Made by a program: the position numbers and the translations under genes. From Planctomycetales bacterium (lineage in GTDB: Bacteria > Planctomycetota > Phycisphaerae > SM23-33), in contig DAOVLS010000031.1 of assembly GCA_030631125.1 (NCBI GenBank), positions 1-13,261 on the forward strand: a stretch of 13,261 nt of DNA, written 5' to 3'. Each line of letters starts with the position of its first letter. Position 1 is the stretch's first letter. The notes under the pieces are model-generated. The model was not told where the DNA came from, searched no databases, and worked only from the letters and a program-made list of their open reading frames with translations. Of the stretch, positions 13,148 through 13,261 are shown piece by piece.

Positions 13148-13261
13148 ACGGCCTGCCTCGTCCACCGTCTCCAACGAAACCGATTCCGAAAACCTTACGT
13201 TCTCCATGTTATAATAAACCCGTTCCTCAACGGCCCACTGCTCGTGAACCTCCAGCAGTAA
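13136..13261 (-). CDS. C-terminal fragment of an unidentified protein (5' part outside window)
   Basis: On the minus strand a frame is open from the right edge for 41 codons to TGA (13138-13136). It gives a well-composed segment with phrases such as EVHEQWAVEERVYY and SLETVDEAGRRVA. The other two minus-strand frames are closed within 22 codons. The product is not recognisable from so short a piece. The last five codons and the stop lie within the right arm of the 13091-13147 hairpin repeat, so the repeat appears to form the end of the gene. Confidence 0.5.
   Translation of the reverse strand, partial: LLLEVHEQWAVEERVYYNMENVRFSESVSLETVDEAGRRVA

Overview
The window looks like a chromosomal segment of a moderately GC-rich Gram-negative bacterium. 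It probably belongs to the Planctomycetota (Phycisphaerae-like). This is an inference from two secreted proteins with VPEP...RRK (PEP-CTERM) tails, a DUF1565-type secreted beta-helix protein, and an interspersed hairpin built around GCCCC-GGA-GGGGC. No rRNA or tRNA gene is visible to confirm it.

Left part, plus strand (1-4655). It opens with the 3' end of a HEPN-like gene (RNTLAH motif). A 240-bp gap with a good sigma70-type promoter follows. Next come two overlapping orphan genes, an 80-aa basic protein and a 199-aa protein with one C-terminal membrane helix, visibly AT-richer than what follows. They run directly into holB (DNA polymerase III delta'), and then a 713-aa MsbA-type ABC exporter with an unusual PDZ-like insertion between its first two membrane helices.

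Toxin-antitoxin insert (about 4656-5500). An mntA-hepT module (nucleotidyltransferase antitoxin, HEPN toxin) follows the ABC gene. It is flanked by two copies of the last ~94 bp of that gene, 82 bp of which are identical. The second copy still reads in the ABC frame to a stop codon, so the module looks inserted at the 3' end of the transporter gene with that end duplicated.

Minus-strand operon (10020 down to 5611). A secreted right-handed beta-helix protein, an M55 (DppA-like) D-aminopeptidase, a LarA-family nickel-pincer racemase and, after a ~210-bp gap holding a palindromic repeat, a UPF0309-like SIS-domain protein. The first three are 14-16 bp apart. A D-aminopeptidase, a hydroxyacid racemase and an etherase/isomerase-fold protein together suggest salvage of D-amino-acid- or D-hydroxyacid-containing material. 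Muropeptides are one candidate; this is a hypothesis.

Right part (10212-13261, minus strand). Two PEP-CTERM surface or secreted proteins with similar leaders. Each has a TTGACA-type promoter, a long 5' leader and a hairpin about 50 bp past its stop codon. Between and beyond them lie an IS21-like insertion-sequence end and several interspersed repeats. At the right edge, a hairpin repeat supplies the stop codon of a minus-strand gene that enters from outside the window.
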